The position numbers were made by a program, and so were the translations under genes. Under the pieces are notes generated by a model, which was not told the origin of the DNA, searched no databases, and was given only the letters and a program-made list of their open reading frames with translations. From Bacteriovorax stolpii (GTDB lineage: Bacteria; Bdellovibrionota; Bacteriovoracia; Bacteriovoracales; Bacteriovoracaceae), in assembly GCA_945890905.1 (NCBI GenBank), contig CAMDDI010000100.1:1-11284 (forward strand): DNA of 11,284 nt, read 5' to 3'. Shown here one piece after another: positions 5,191 through 11,284 of this stretch (the stretch's first letter is position 1; each line of letters starts with the position of its first letter).

Positions 5191-7293
5191 ATGAAGAATT
5201 TCCACTTTATCTTTTTTATTTTTATAAGTTTGATGTCAATGCCATCAATGGCCGAAGTATCCTCGTTTGACTCTTTTGTTAACTCTGAAAAACTTCAGCT
5301 TCATCGCTCTGATTTGATTATCGGCGAGCACATGATTAACATCATCAAGCTCGTAGAAAAGGGCTACATCAATCCTGATCTTTTGAACAAGGTAACAATT
5401 GAAACGATAAAATCAAAACACTTCACCCCATTTGTTCCGTGGCTCAGATCTATTCAAGATATTCTTCGTCACTCCAAGACTGATGACCTCATTGATTACT
5501 GCCGTCAGTACGCTACTCGTAAGGCCACCCAGCCTACGGAGAGGGTCCTAGAAAGAAGTGCCGGGAATTTTTGTCGCGAAAGAACCATTGAAGCCATTGG
5601 GCGTGATATTGATAAAACTCATAACATCACAGATCACTCAATCCTCTTTATTCAAGAAAATCTCAAATTCTTTCTAACTAAGAAAAATAAAAAGAACTTT
5701 GCCTTCTTTATTCAGTCTCAGGCCAGCAAACCAGAAATCTTAAAGCGCATTTCTCAAGAAGTGACTTCTTACAGTGTTCAGCACGGAATTGTTCCATCTC
5801 AAGAAGTTTTGAAAGATATTTTGATTAATGAGCAAATCACCAAGCTTATACAGGACAAGGGATTTAATCCTCTTCAGCATCAAAACGTTTTTCATGCTGA
5901 ATACGGAAAGCTCATTGAACTGGGTTATAAATCTCTTGATACTAAGAACGATGCCAAGCCAAATCTTGCCAAGGCCAAAGAGCACTATCAGTTTATGAAA
6001 AATTATCTTGAACTCAATCAAGATCATCTTCCAGTTGGATTATGTCTCACGCGCTTAAATGATTTCTCTAAAGCTGTTTTTCGCGCCGGCTTTCATGATT
6101 TATCTCGGGACATTTTTAAATTCATTGTTAAGAAGAATCACAAAGAAATTCAAGAAGATGCTTTGTATTTCTACCTTTGGACATTTATGTCCCAGAGTGA
6201 TTATGCCGGAGCACTAAAGCTGGCCGATAGTTATAATCTTATTAAAAAGAGCTCTGAAATTCTGGATGCCCGTTTAAAATTTTGGATTGCCTACTCTCAA
6301 GAACAAGTAAAAAAAGAAGCTGATGCCATCAAGCTTTATGAGCAGATTGTGACAAACAATCCTCTAAGCTATTACGCCATCATGGCAACTAAAAAACTTC
6401 AGGCGCTCAAACCTGATTCAGCAGCTGTAAAATTCTATTCAGAAAGTGCCATAAAGCCTGTGGGTGCCTTATCGGTTGAACCGAGAGACCTCTCTGACGA
6501 CTACACTTCGTCATTAGTGCGACTTAAGGCCTGGGCAAAAATAGATTCTCTGCGTTTTATTAATTTAGAACTCAAACGTATCAATCGCCACAGCATGCCT
6601 GATTTTTTTGTGAAGTACACAACTGAGCAACAACCAAAAATTAAATCTGACCTTCACTTAGTTAATTCTAAGCTCATTCAAGATGCACAAAACTATTTGG
6701 CCACCTTCAGGTACCTCTATAGTGTGCTGGATAAAAAAGAAGTGATCTTTAATCGCTCACTCCTAGAAATTCTCTACCCAAGACCATATCTCGCAGAACT
6801 TAGTCGCGAACTCAAAACGGCCGAACTCGATCCGATAGTGGTACTGTCTCTCATTCGCCAAGAATCAGTTTTTAATCCACTCGCCCGCTCTCCGGTAGGT
6901 GCCAGAGGTCTGATGCAAATCATGCCCGCCACTGCTCGAAGAATTAGAAAGGCCACCAGAGATCATCACTTGGTAGACCCCAATACCAATATAGAAATTG
7001 GAACTAAGTATTTCAAAGGTCTGGTAAAGCGCTATGACGGTAACTTAGTTTTTGTGCTTTCTGCCTACAATGCTGGAGAATCCAGAGTAGAGAGATGGAA
7101 AGGTTTATATTTCGATCAAGAGGATACAATTCTTAAAAATATTGAGGCCATTCCGTTTCTTGAAACTAGAAACTATGTGAAGCTTATTTTTAGAAATATA
7201 TTCTTTTATAAGCTTCTCACAGAAAATAACAAACTCGCTGACTCGAGAGACCTCAACAAGATATTTGACGTCTCCCTAGGATTTAAACGCTAG
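5191..7293 (+). CDS. Periplasmic soluble lytic murein transglycosylase (Slt-like)
   Basis: This 700-residue enzyme cleaves the MurNAc-GlcNAc bond of peptidoglycan, forming 1,6-anhydro-MurNAc ends, and acts in the periplasm. It has a Sec signal peptide of about 21 residues (K2, FIFFIFISLM, cleavage near SMA). A long helical region (about 25-530) with TPR/superhelix-like stretches such as ALKLADSY and ADAIKLYEQIVTNNPLSYYA resembles the Slt70 U-domain. The SLT catalytic domain covers about 540-680. Motif I is IRQES with catalytic Glu558, then GARGLMQIMP (570-579) and AYNAGESRVERW (625-636). IPFLETRNYVK (654-664) completes the family set. Length is slightly above E. coli Slt. AAGG lies only three bases before the ATG, an unusually tight ribosome site, but the signal peptide supports this start. 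Its TAG shares CTAG with the convergent gene. The name slt is not given because orthology is not proven. Confidence 0.92.
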   Translation: MKNFHFIFFIFISLMSMPSMAEVSSFDSFVNSEKLQLHRSDLIIGEHMINIIKLVEKGYINPDLLNKVTIETIKSKHFTPFVPWLRSIQDILRHSKTDDLIDYCRQYATRKATQPTERVLERSAGNFCRERTIEAIGRDIDKTHNITDHSILFIQENLKFFLTKKNKKNFAFFIQSQASKPEILKRISQEVTSYSVQHGIVPSQEVLKDILINEQITKLIQDKGFNPLQHQNVFHAEYGKLIELGYKSLDTKNDAKPNLAKAKEHYQFMKNYLELNQDHLPVGLCLTRLNDFSKAVFRAGFHDLSRDIFKFIVKKNHKEIQEDALYFYLWTFMSQSDYAGALKLADSYNLIKKSSEILDARLKFWIAYSQEQVKKEADAIKLYEQIVTNNPLSYYAIMATKKLQALKPDSAAVKFYSESAIKPVGALSVEPRDLSDDYTSSLVRLKAWAKIDSLRFINLELKRINRHSMPDFFVKYTTEQQPKIKSDLHLVNSKLIQDAQNYLATFRYLYSVLDKKEVIFNRSLLEILYPRPYLAELSRELKTAELDPIVVLSLIRQESVFNPLARSPVGARGLMQIMPATARRIRKATRDHHLVDPNTNIEIGTKYFKGLVKRYDGNLVFVLSAYNAGESRVERWKGLYFDQEDTILKNIEAIPFLETRNYVKLIFRNIFFYKLLTENNKLADSRDLNKIFDVSLGFKR

Positions 7294-8528
7294 ATACACT
7301 CAATTATTTCCAGGTTGTACTTAATTCCGAAGTCGATGGTTTTTTCTACGAGAGTTAAGGTACAAACAACATCCTTAGCAAGGTTTAAATTTAAACCAGT
7401 CATGCCATCTAAAAAACTTATGTTACCCGTAATTTCCGTACGACTATTCCTGAGAGTATAGGAAGGTATTTCGAAATTAGAGACATAACAATTAACGGCT
7501 TGAATACGCTGAAGATCCGAGTTGTTTTGATTTAAAGAAAATCGGTAACCTATTTCATTTATACCACCGCAAAGATCTAATACAGAAAGTCTATCTGGGT
7601 AATTTTTATTAACAAAGTTATTAAAGCTCTCGTTTGAAATAATAATTTTCTTAGCTTCAGAACTTCTTAGATGATCCAGAGTTGATTCAACAAAGTTATG
7701 GACTATGGAACTACGATCAGTTTTTTGTTCAACAGTATATTCTCCGGGAGCTATATAATCAGCAATAGCCGGAATGAACTGTTTAATTTCTAAAATATCT
7801 CGATAACTAAGACTAAATGAGTTTTTATAGGAGATGTGTTTGCGCATTATAACACTACCAGCTTCATTGATTCCATAACCTTTGAGGACCTCGTGAAGTA
7901 AGTAGTCAGAGTAATCAGAAGACATTTTTGAAGTGTCAAACTGGGCAGCAAGATAGTTTTTTAAATTTGGAATCCTGTTACTCTCTAAGGCTTTGAGGTA
8001 GTCCACTGTAGCAATATCAGTTTTCAGCGCTTCTGTTAAAGACATTCCCATTACTCGTAACTTGCATTCATGAAGAAGAAGCAAGGCCTGACTTCGAGTA
8101 TCAAGAGATTCATACTTTTCGCGAATCAGGTAAGTCTTTTTTCCATTCGTGAATGCCAAAAGCTCAATACGTTTTGATAGATCAGCTGAACCGTTTGCTA
8201 CTAAGAGACTTTGATAATCTTTAAGGAATTTTTTTACTCGTCGATCATTACTTACTTCAACCACTACGACATCACCCGGTTTCCCAATAACGGCCTCAGT
8301 GCTTATCTTGAGCGGTAATTTACTATTGATATCATCTAATTCTTTTATTACTTGATAACTAAATTCATAATTAGGATTAGTCGGATTTGTGAACTTGAAC
8401 CCAGCTTCTGCTAAAGTTATACATTTATTACCCTTACAAATACCTCCCCCTCCACCACCGGACTCGGCTCCAGCAACTGCAGAAAAAGAAGAGAGACTCA
8501 CCAATAGGGCCAAGGCTTGAACGATCAT
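7290..8528 (-). CDS. Secreted glycine-run protein of unknown function
   Basis: I do not recognise a family for this 412-residue protein. It has a hydrophobic signal-like N-terminus (ALALLVSLSSFSAVAGA, cleavage near residue 21), although the n-region lacks any Lys or Arg, which is odd. A run of six glycines (24-29) follows, then CKGNKC with C31 and C36. Gly-rich openings like this occur in many secreted proteins of Bdellovibrionota (my recollection, not searched). Seven cysteines in total (31, 36, 155, 320, 347, 389, 411) suggest disulfides in the periplasm or outside. ALLLLHECKLRVMGMSL at 148-164 contains an HE pair but no full HExxH, so a protease role is not supported. The C-terminal third looks beta-rich. 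AGGAG sits six bases before the ATG. Its last codon shares the CTAG palindrome with the transglycosylase stop, and it is divergent from the TIGR02147 gene. Confidence 0.75.
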   Translation of the reverse strand: MIVQALALLVSLSSFSAVAGAESGGGGGGICKGNKCITLAEAGFKFTNPTNPNYEFSYQVIKELDDINSKLPLKISTEAVIGKPGDVVVVEVSNDRRVKKFLKDYQSLLVANGSADLSKRIELLAFTNGKKTYLIREKYESLDTRSQALLLLHECKLRVMGMSLTEALKTDIATVDYLKALESNRIPNLKNYLAAQFDTSKMSSDYSDYLLHEVLKGYGINEAGSVIMRKHISYKNSFSLSYRDILEIKQFIPAIADYIAPGEYTVEQKTDRSSIVHNFVESTLDHLRSSEAKKIIISNESFNNFVNKNYPDRLSVLDLCGGINEIGYRFSLNQNNSDLQRIQAVNCYVSNFEIPSYTLRNSRTEITGNISFLDGMTGLNLNLAKDVVCTLTLVEKTIDFGIKYNLEIIECI

Positions 8529-8554
8529 AAAAAACTCCTATGACTAAAGTGTAG

Positions 8555-8577
8555 GGGCAAATCTTGTAGAAATGCCC
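8555..8577. repeat. Short inverted repeat in the divergent spacer
   Basis: GGGCA (8555-8559) and TGCCC (8573-8577) form 5-bp arms 13 bases apart, 27 bases before the start of the Gly-run gene and probably within its leader or promoter. This may be an operator half-site pair or a weak hairpin. The match is short enough to be chance. Confidence 0.3.
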
Positions 8578-8628
8578 GTTTTTGAAATCTTTTCATTCCC
8601 GGTAGGAAGAGATTTGGAAGTTATAGAA

Positions 8629-8643
8629 TGGGAAAATTTCCCA
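8629..8643. repeat. 15-bp palindrome, candidate operator upstream of the TIGR02147 gene
   Basis: TGGGAAAATTTCCCA is a perfect palindrome of 7-bp arms around a central A. It lies 27 bases upstream of the TGATATAAT extended -10, at about -56 to -42 from the predicted transcript start, a usual position for an activator or autoregulator site. Since the TIGR02147 product is a possible DNA-binding protein, autoregulation is plausible but unproven. Confidence 0.45.
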
Positions 8644-8669
8644 CGCAGCATTAATTTAATTAAAAGTTG

Positions 8670-8678
8670 TGATATAAT
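8670..8678 (+). promoter_or_regulatory. Consensus extended -10 promoter of the TIGR02147 gene
   Basis: TGATATAAT is a perfect TGn plus TATAAT. No good -35 is seen at 16 to 18 bases, which an extended -10 does not require. The predicted transcript start near 8685 lies after the in-frame GTG at 8683, so that codon cannot be the start from this promoter. The ATG at 8719 is favoured. Confidence 0.65.
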
Positions 8679-8718
8679 TTAAGTGATAGTTAACTTTAAT
8701 ACCCAAGTGCATGAAATC

Positions 8719-9522
8719 ATGAAAGAAGTCTACCAATATAATGATTATAAGAGCTATATCAAGGATGCATTATCCAGATCAGGCCACGGCTCTCGTATCA
8801 AATTGGCCGAAGCCCTCAACTGCCAGTCCGCCTATATTTCACAAGTCCTCAATCAAGCTGCCCAACTGAGTAACGAGCAGGCCATCGAAGCATCTGTCTT
8901 CTTTAACCTCGACCGCGAAGAGCAAGACTTCTTTTTAAACCTCGTGCAACTTGCACGTGCAGGTACAAAAAAACTCTCCACGTTTTACGAGGATAAAATA
9001 AAGCAAGTTCGAGAAAGAAGAGCTCTTCTTTCAAACCGTATATCAGGTACTGATGTTTTAGATGATCTGACTCAGGCCAGATATTATTCACGTTGGTACT
9101 ATGCTGCCATACAAGTTCTTGTCACTGTCCCTAGCTATCGAGACAAAGAAAGTATCGCAAAATATTTGGGACTCCCACTCGCGGTAGTCAACGAAGCTAT
9201 TGAGTTTTTAACTGAAACGGCTCTCATCATTTCTACTCCACAGGGATACGCTTCAGGAAAAACCAGGGTCTTTTTAAAAGGTGACTCGCCTTTAATTGTC
9301 CAGCATCACGAGAACTGGAGGCTCAAGGCGATTCAGAGTATAACCCTGGGTTCAAAAGATAATGTTCACTTCTCTTCAGTCTACAGTCTTTCCAAGAAGG
9401 ATTTCATAGGTCTTAAAGAGAAGTTTTTGGGACATCTCCAGGAAGCCCGAGAAATTGTCCGGCCCTCTGCCGAAGAAGAAGTTTGTGTTCTCAATTTGGA
9501 CCTCTTTAGCCTCAAATACTGA
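8719..9522 (+). CDS. TIGR02147-family protein (DUF4423)
   Basis: This is a 267-residue member of the TIGR02147 family, abundant in Fibrobacter and Bdellovibrionota and of unknown function, probably regulatory. The N-terminus MKEVYQYNDYKSYIKDAL matches the family's usual opening, which together with the promoter position selects ATG 8719 over in-frame GTG 8683 and GTG 8707. The ribosome site is weak. A helix-turn-helix-like region is at about 24-65 (SRIKLAEALNCQSAYISQVLN, then EQAIEASVFFNL). The DUF4423-type part contains LTQARYYSRWYYAAIQVLV (117-135) and a winged-helix-like stretch at about 138-174 (YRDKESIAKYLGLPLAVVNEAIEFL). The end VCVLNLDLFSLKY (255-267) is the family's typical terminal strand. 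It is divergent from the Gly-run secreted gene, which could be its target. Confidence 0.82.
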   Translation: MKEVYQYNDYKSYIKDALSRSGHGSRIKLAEALNCQSAYISQVLNQAAQLSNEQAIEASVFFNLDREEQDFFLNLVQLARAGTKKLSTFYEDKIKQVRERRALLSNRISGTDVLDDLTQARYYSRWYYAAIQVLVTVPSYRDKESIAKYLGLPLAVVNEAIEFLTETALIISTPQGYASGKTRVFLKGDSPLIVQHHENWRLKAIQSITLGSKDNVHFSSVYSLSKKDFIGLKEKFLGHLQEAREIVRPSAEEEVCVLNLDLFSLKY

Positions 9523-9619
9523 GGTTATTGGAGAGATCGGCCAGCGTGTCTTAAGTGAGTGTGAAGAAGTTGAACCAGAGAAAGAGGAAGAGGAAGTCCC
9601 TTTCCCTGAATTTTATTAA
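9485..9619 (+). CDS. Possible small overlapping ORF with acidic C-terminus
   Basis: A 44-codon frame starts with GTG inside the last 38 bases of the TIGR02147 gene, in the +1 frame, and runs to TAA at 9617-9619. The product has a short N-terminal part (SIWTSLASNTEVIGEIGQ) and a highly acidic stretch (ECEEVEPEKEEEE), ending PFPEFY. A longer version from TTG 9455 is possible. No strong ribosome site is seen for either, so translation would rely on coupling to the upstream gene. Its stop overlaps the ychF stop by the palindrome TTAA. It fills the only gap between the two genes. It may be real, a frameshift extension of the TIGR02147 protein, or chance. Confidence 0.3.
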   Translation: MFSIWTSLASNTEVIGEIGQRVLSECEEVEPEKEEEEVPFPEFY

Positions 9620-10725
9620 ACGTTAAATTTAAAGTGAATAATATCTCCATCCTTCACTTCGTACTCTTTGCCTTCCATTCTAAACTTCCCAGCTTCTTTA
9701 ACTTTCGCTTCAGAACCCAAAGCAAATAAGTCATCACAGTGATAAACATCGGCTTTAATAAATCCGCGTTCAAAATCAGTATGAATCACACCCGCTGCTT
9801 GAGGGGCCTTAGCACCCTTTGGAAAAGTCCAAGCACGAACCTCTTGAACACCAGCAGTGAAGTAGGTGTACATATCAAGCATATCGTAACCGGCACGAAT
9901 CATTTTTGATAAACCTGATTCAGTGATGCCGATATCTTTTAAGAATTCTTCTTTTTCTTCTTTTGATTCAAGGGCAGCGATCTCAGATTCAATTTTTCCG
10001 CAAATCGTAATCACTCCTGCGCCTTCTTTCGCTGCAATAGCACGTACGGCTTTCACGTAATCATTTTCTTTTAAAATATTGGCCTCATCCACATTACACA
10101 CATAAAGCATTTTCTTCATGGTGATCAAATGCAAATCAGAAATAGCTTCTGCTTCATCAGCATCAAGGTTAAGAGAGCGAGCAGGTAAACCTTCTTCAAG
10201 AGCTTTCACAAGTCTCTCTAGAATTGGTTTTGAAATTTTTGCTTTCTCTTGAACTTTTTTATCTTGAGACTTCATGAATTTATCAAGAGTCTGAACTCTT
10301 TTAGTAACTGATTCTAAATCTGCGAGAGCTAGTTCAATATTAATGACTTCGATATCTGAAACAGGATCAACTTTTCCTGCAACGTGGATGATGTCGCCGT
10401 CATCAAAGCAGCGAACTACGTGACAGATGGCCCCGACTTGACGAATGTGACCCAAGAATTGGTTACCAAGCCCTTCACCCTTAGAAGCACCTTTCACTAG
10501 GCCCGCGATATCTACAAACTCAGTAATGGCCGGAACAGTTCTTTGTGGTTTCACAAAGCCCGTAATTTTATCTAAGCGATCATCAGGAACATGAACTATT
10601 CCCACGTTGGGTTCAATCGTACAGAATGGATAGTTAGCTGCTTCAGCAGGAGCTGACGTAAGAGCAGAAAAAATAGTGGATTTACCCACATTTGGTAAAC
10701 CAACAATTCCACAGTTCATACCCAT
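9616..10725 (-). CDS. ychF: Redox-regulated ATPase YchF (Obg-like)
   Basis: This is a 369-residue YchF/OLA1-family protein (363 in E. coli). It is a ribosome-associated P-loop NTPase that prefers ATP and is involved in stress responses. G1/Walker A is GLPNVGKST at 9-17. Switch and G3 elements are NYPFCTIEPN (31-40) and DIAGLVKGASKGEGLGN (72-88). The G4 position is NVDE at 211-214 instead of the GTPase NKxD, the family hallmark for ATP use. A helical arm lies at about 130-200. The TGS domain occupies about 285-368, including TFPKGAKAPQAAGVIHTDFERGFIKADV. The AAGGAG ribosome site (10733-10738) is seven bases before the ATG and overlaps the pth stop, so translation is coupled. pth-ychF is a widely conserved pair. 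Confidence 0.96.
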   Translation of the reverse strand: MGMNCGIVGLPNVGKSTIFSALTSAPAEAANYPFCTIEPNVGIVHVPDDRLDKITGFVKPQRTVPAITEFVDIAGLVKGASKGEGLGNQFLGHIRQVGAICHVVRCFDDGDIIHVAGKVDPVSDIEVINIELALADLESVTKRVQTLDKFMKSQDKKVQEKAKISKPILERLVKALEEGLPARSLNLDADEAEAISDLHLITMKKMLYVCNVDEANILKENDYVKAVRAIAAKEGAGVITICGKIESEIAALESKEEKEEFLKDIGITESGLSKMIRAGYDMLDMYTYFTAGVQEVRAWTFPKGAKAPQAAGVIHTDFERGFIKADVYHCDDLFALGSEAKVKEAGKFRMEGKEYEVKDGDIIHFKFNV

Positions 10726-10736
10726 ATCAAAACTCC

Positions 10737-11237
10737 TTAGGTGCTTAAGAGATTCTTTTTATTATAAATTCCAACTTTACCCAATCCATCTACCACAGCG
10801 GAAAGCAATGGGTCATTCAATTTCTGCAAGAGGGTTGGCATTTGGATCTGCTCATCCTTACTAAAGGGACTTAGCACCCAATTGGCCACATCTCCGTGGA
10901 CCGGTCGGCCTATTCCGATGCGCATTCGTGCAAATTGATCTGTTCCTAAAATTCCACCAATGGATTTAAGCCCATTGTGGCCAGCAAAGCCACCACCCAT
11001 TTTGAAATGAACTTGGCCAAAAGGAATATCTAGCTCATCGTGAATCACTAAAATATTAATGGGTGCAATTTTAAAAAAGGCGGCCAGAGGCTGGACTGAT
11101 TCGCCTGAAAGATTCATATAAGTCTGAGGCTTAAGCGCGTAGATTTTCTCACCTTTAACAGTGGTCTCAGCATACAGGCCTTTAAATTTTGATTTCCAAA
11201 GAGAGTTTGAAAAAAGTGGTGATTGATCAAGCAGCAC
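10737..11237 (-). CDS. pth: Peptidyl-tRNA hydrolase, N-terminus missing
   Basis: Pth recycles peptidyl-tRNAs released from stalled ribosomes by cutting the peptide-tRNA ester. The visible residues match bacterial Pth: LKPQTYMNLSGE (substrate Asn in MNLSG), ILVIHDELDIPFG (catalytic-site Asp), FKMGGGFAGHNGLKSI (GHNGLK Asn) and FARMRIGIGRP. The first roughly 25 family residues are absent. These hold GNPG and the catalytic His of RHN. The frame stays open through the GTG at 11235-11237 to the window edge, but it encodes AIGSTADSSDRAYDG there, which is not Pth. The last certain homologous residues are about LLDQSP. I treat the gene as cut by the contig end, not as a natural short form. Its TAA overlaps the ychF ribosome site. 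Confidence 0.9.
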   Translation of the reverse strand: MLLDQSPLFSNSLWKSKFKGLYAETTVKGEKIYALKPQTYMNLSGESVQPLAAFFKIAPINILVIHDELDIPFGQVHFKMGGGFAGHNGLKSIGGILGTDQFARMRIGIGRPVHGDVANWVLSPFSKDEQIQMPTLLQKLNDPLLSAVVDGLGKVGIYNKKNLLST

Positions 11238-11284
11238 GCCGTCGTAGGCGCGGTCGGAGGAGTCGGCGGTGCTGCCGATGGCCT
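11238..11284. other. GC-rich terminal segment, probably chimeric
   Basis: 35 of these 47 bases are G or C (about 74 percent), against roughly 40 percent elsewhere. Where the Pth N-terminus should be, the frame reads AIGSTADSSDRAYDG, with GC-ending codons throughout. The change is abrupt and coincides with loss of Pth homology, near 11231-11240. This fits a misjoined or foreign read end in the assembly. Confidence 0.65.

Noticed and set aside
5740..6027. Minus-strand open frame of 95 codons inside the transglycosylase gene
   Set aside because: It is antisense to a well-supported gene, has no recognisable motifs, and its composition follows the opposite strand's codons.
7738..8075. Metalloprotease assignment for the Gly-run protein based on HE pairs at residues 153 and 212
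   Set aside because: Neither is part of HExxH or another known zinc motif.
8683..8718. GTG at 8683 as the start of the TIGR02147 protein
   Set aside because: It lies at or before the predicted transcript start of the TGATATAAT promoter, has no ribosome site, and the extra 12 residues do not fit the family's usual N-terminus.
1..11284. CRISPR arrays, tRNA/rRNA genes, insertion sequences or phage genes
   Set aside because: No spaced direct repeats, cloverleaf sequences, transposase motifs or terminal inverted repeats were seen.

Overview
The window is an 11.3 kb piece of a bacterial chromosome with an AT-leaning, roughly 40 percent GC composition. It most likely comes from Bdellovibrionota, perhaps Bacteriovoracales. 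This placement is inferred from gene content: a TIGR02147/DUF4423 regulator-like protein, a DUF4388-like (PATAN) protein next to an Mrp ATPase, several lineage-specific secreted proteins (one with a glycine run, one rich in glutamine), and frequent TTG/GTG starts. No rRNA marker is present to confirm it.

Layout from left to right. (1) The 3' end of etfA, then a DUF374-type acyltransferase gene whose first codons contain a terminator-like hairpin. (2) A minus-strand pair: a membrane-anchored, Gln-rich protein and a small secreted ankyrin protein, converging on the acyltransferase with a 27-bp overlap. A sigma-54-like -24/-12 element lies just upstream of the pair. (3) A minus-strand unit of mrp (Fe-S carrier ATPase), a DUF4388-like protein and a small ribbon-helix-helix protein, ended by a strong UUCG-loop terminator and a second hairpin. 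(4) A plus-strand HAMP-like membrane protein and a 700-residue periplasmic lytic transglycosylase. (5) A minus-strand secreted Gly-rich protein of unknown function, divergent from a plus-strand TIGR02147 protein. Their 154-bp spacer holds inverted repeats and a near-perfect extended -10 promoter. (6) A possible 44-codon overlapping ORF, then the minus-strand pth-ychF pair, with pth cut by the window edge.

Most of this is ordinary chromosome: electron transfer, lipid acylation, Fe-S assembly, wall remodelling and translation quality control. The less ordinary parts are the cell-envelope and lineage-specific proteins and their regulatory sites. Gene packing is tight, with overlapping convergent stop codons, a TAATG stop/start overlap and a stop codon overlapping a Shine-Dalgarno sequence. 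The last 47 bases are about 74 percent GC and encode no Pth N-terminus, so they look like a chimeric contig end. I found no convincing new multi-gene system, CRISPR array, mobile element or structural RNA gene.
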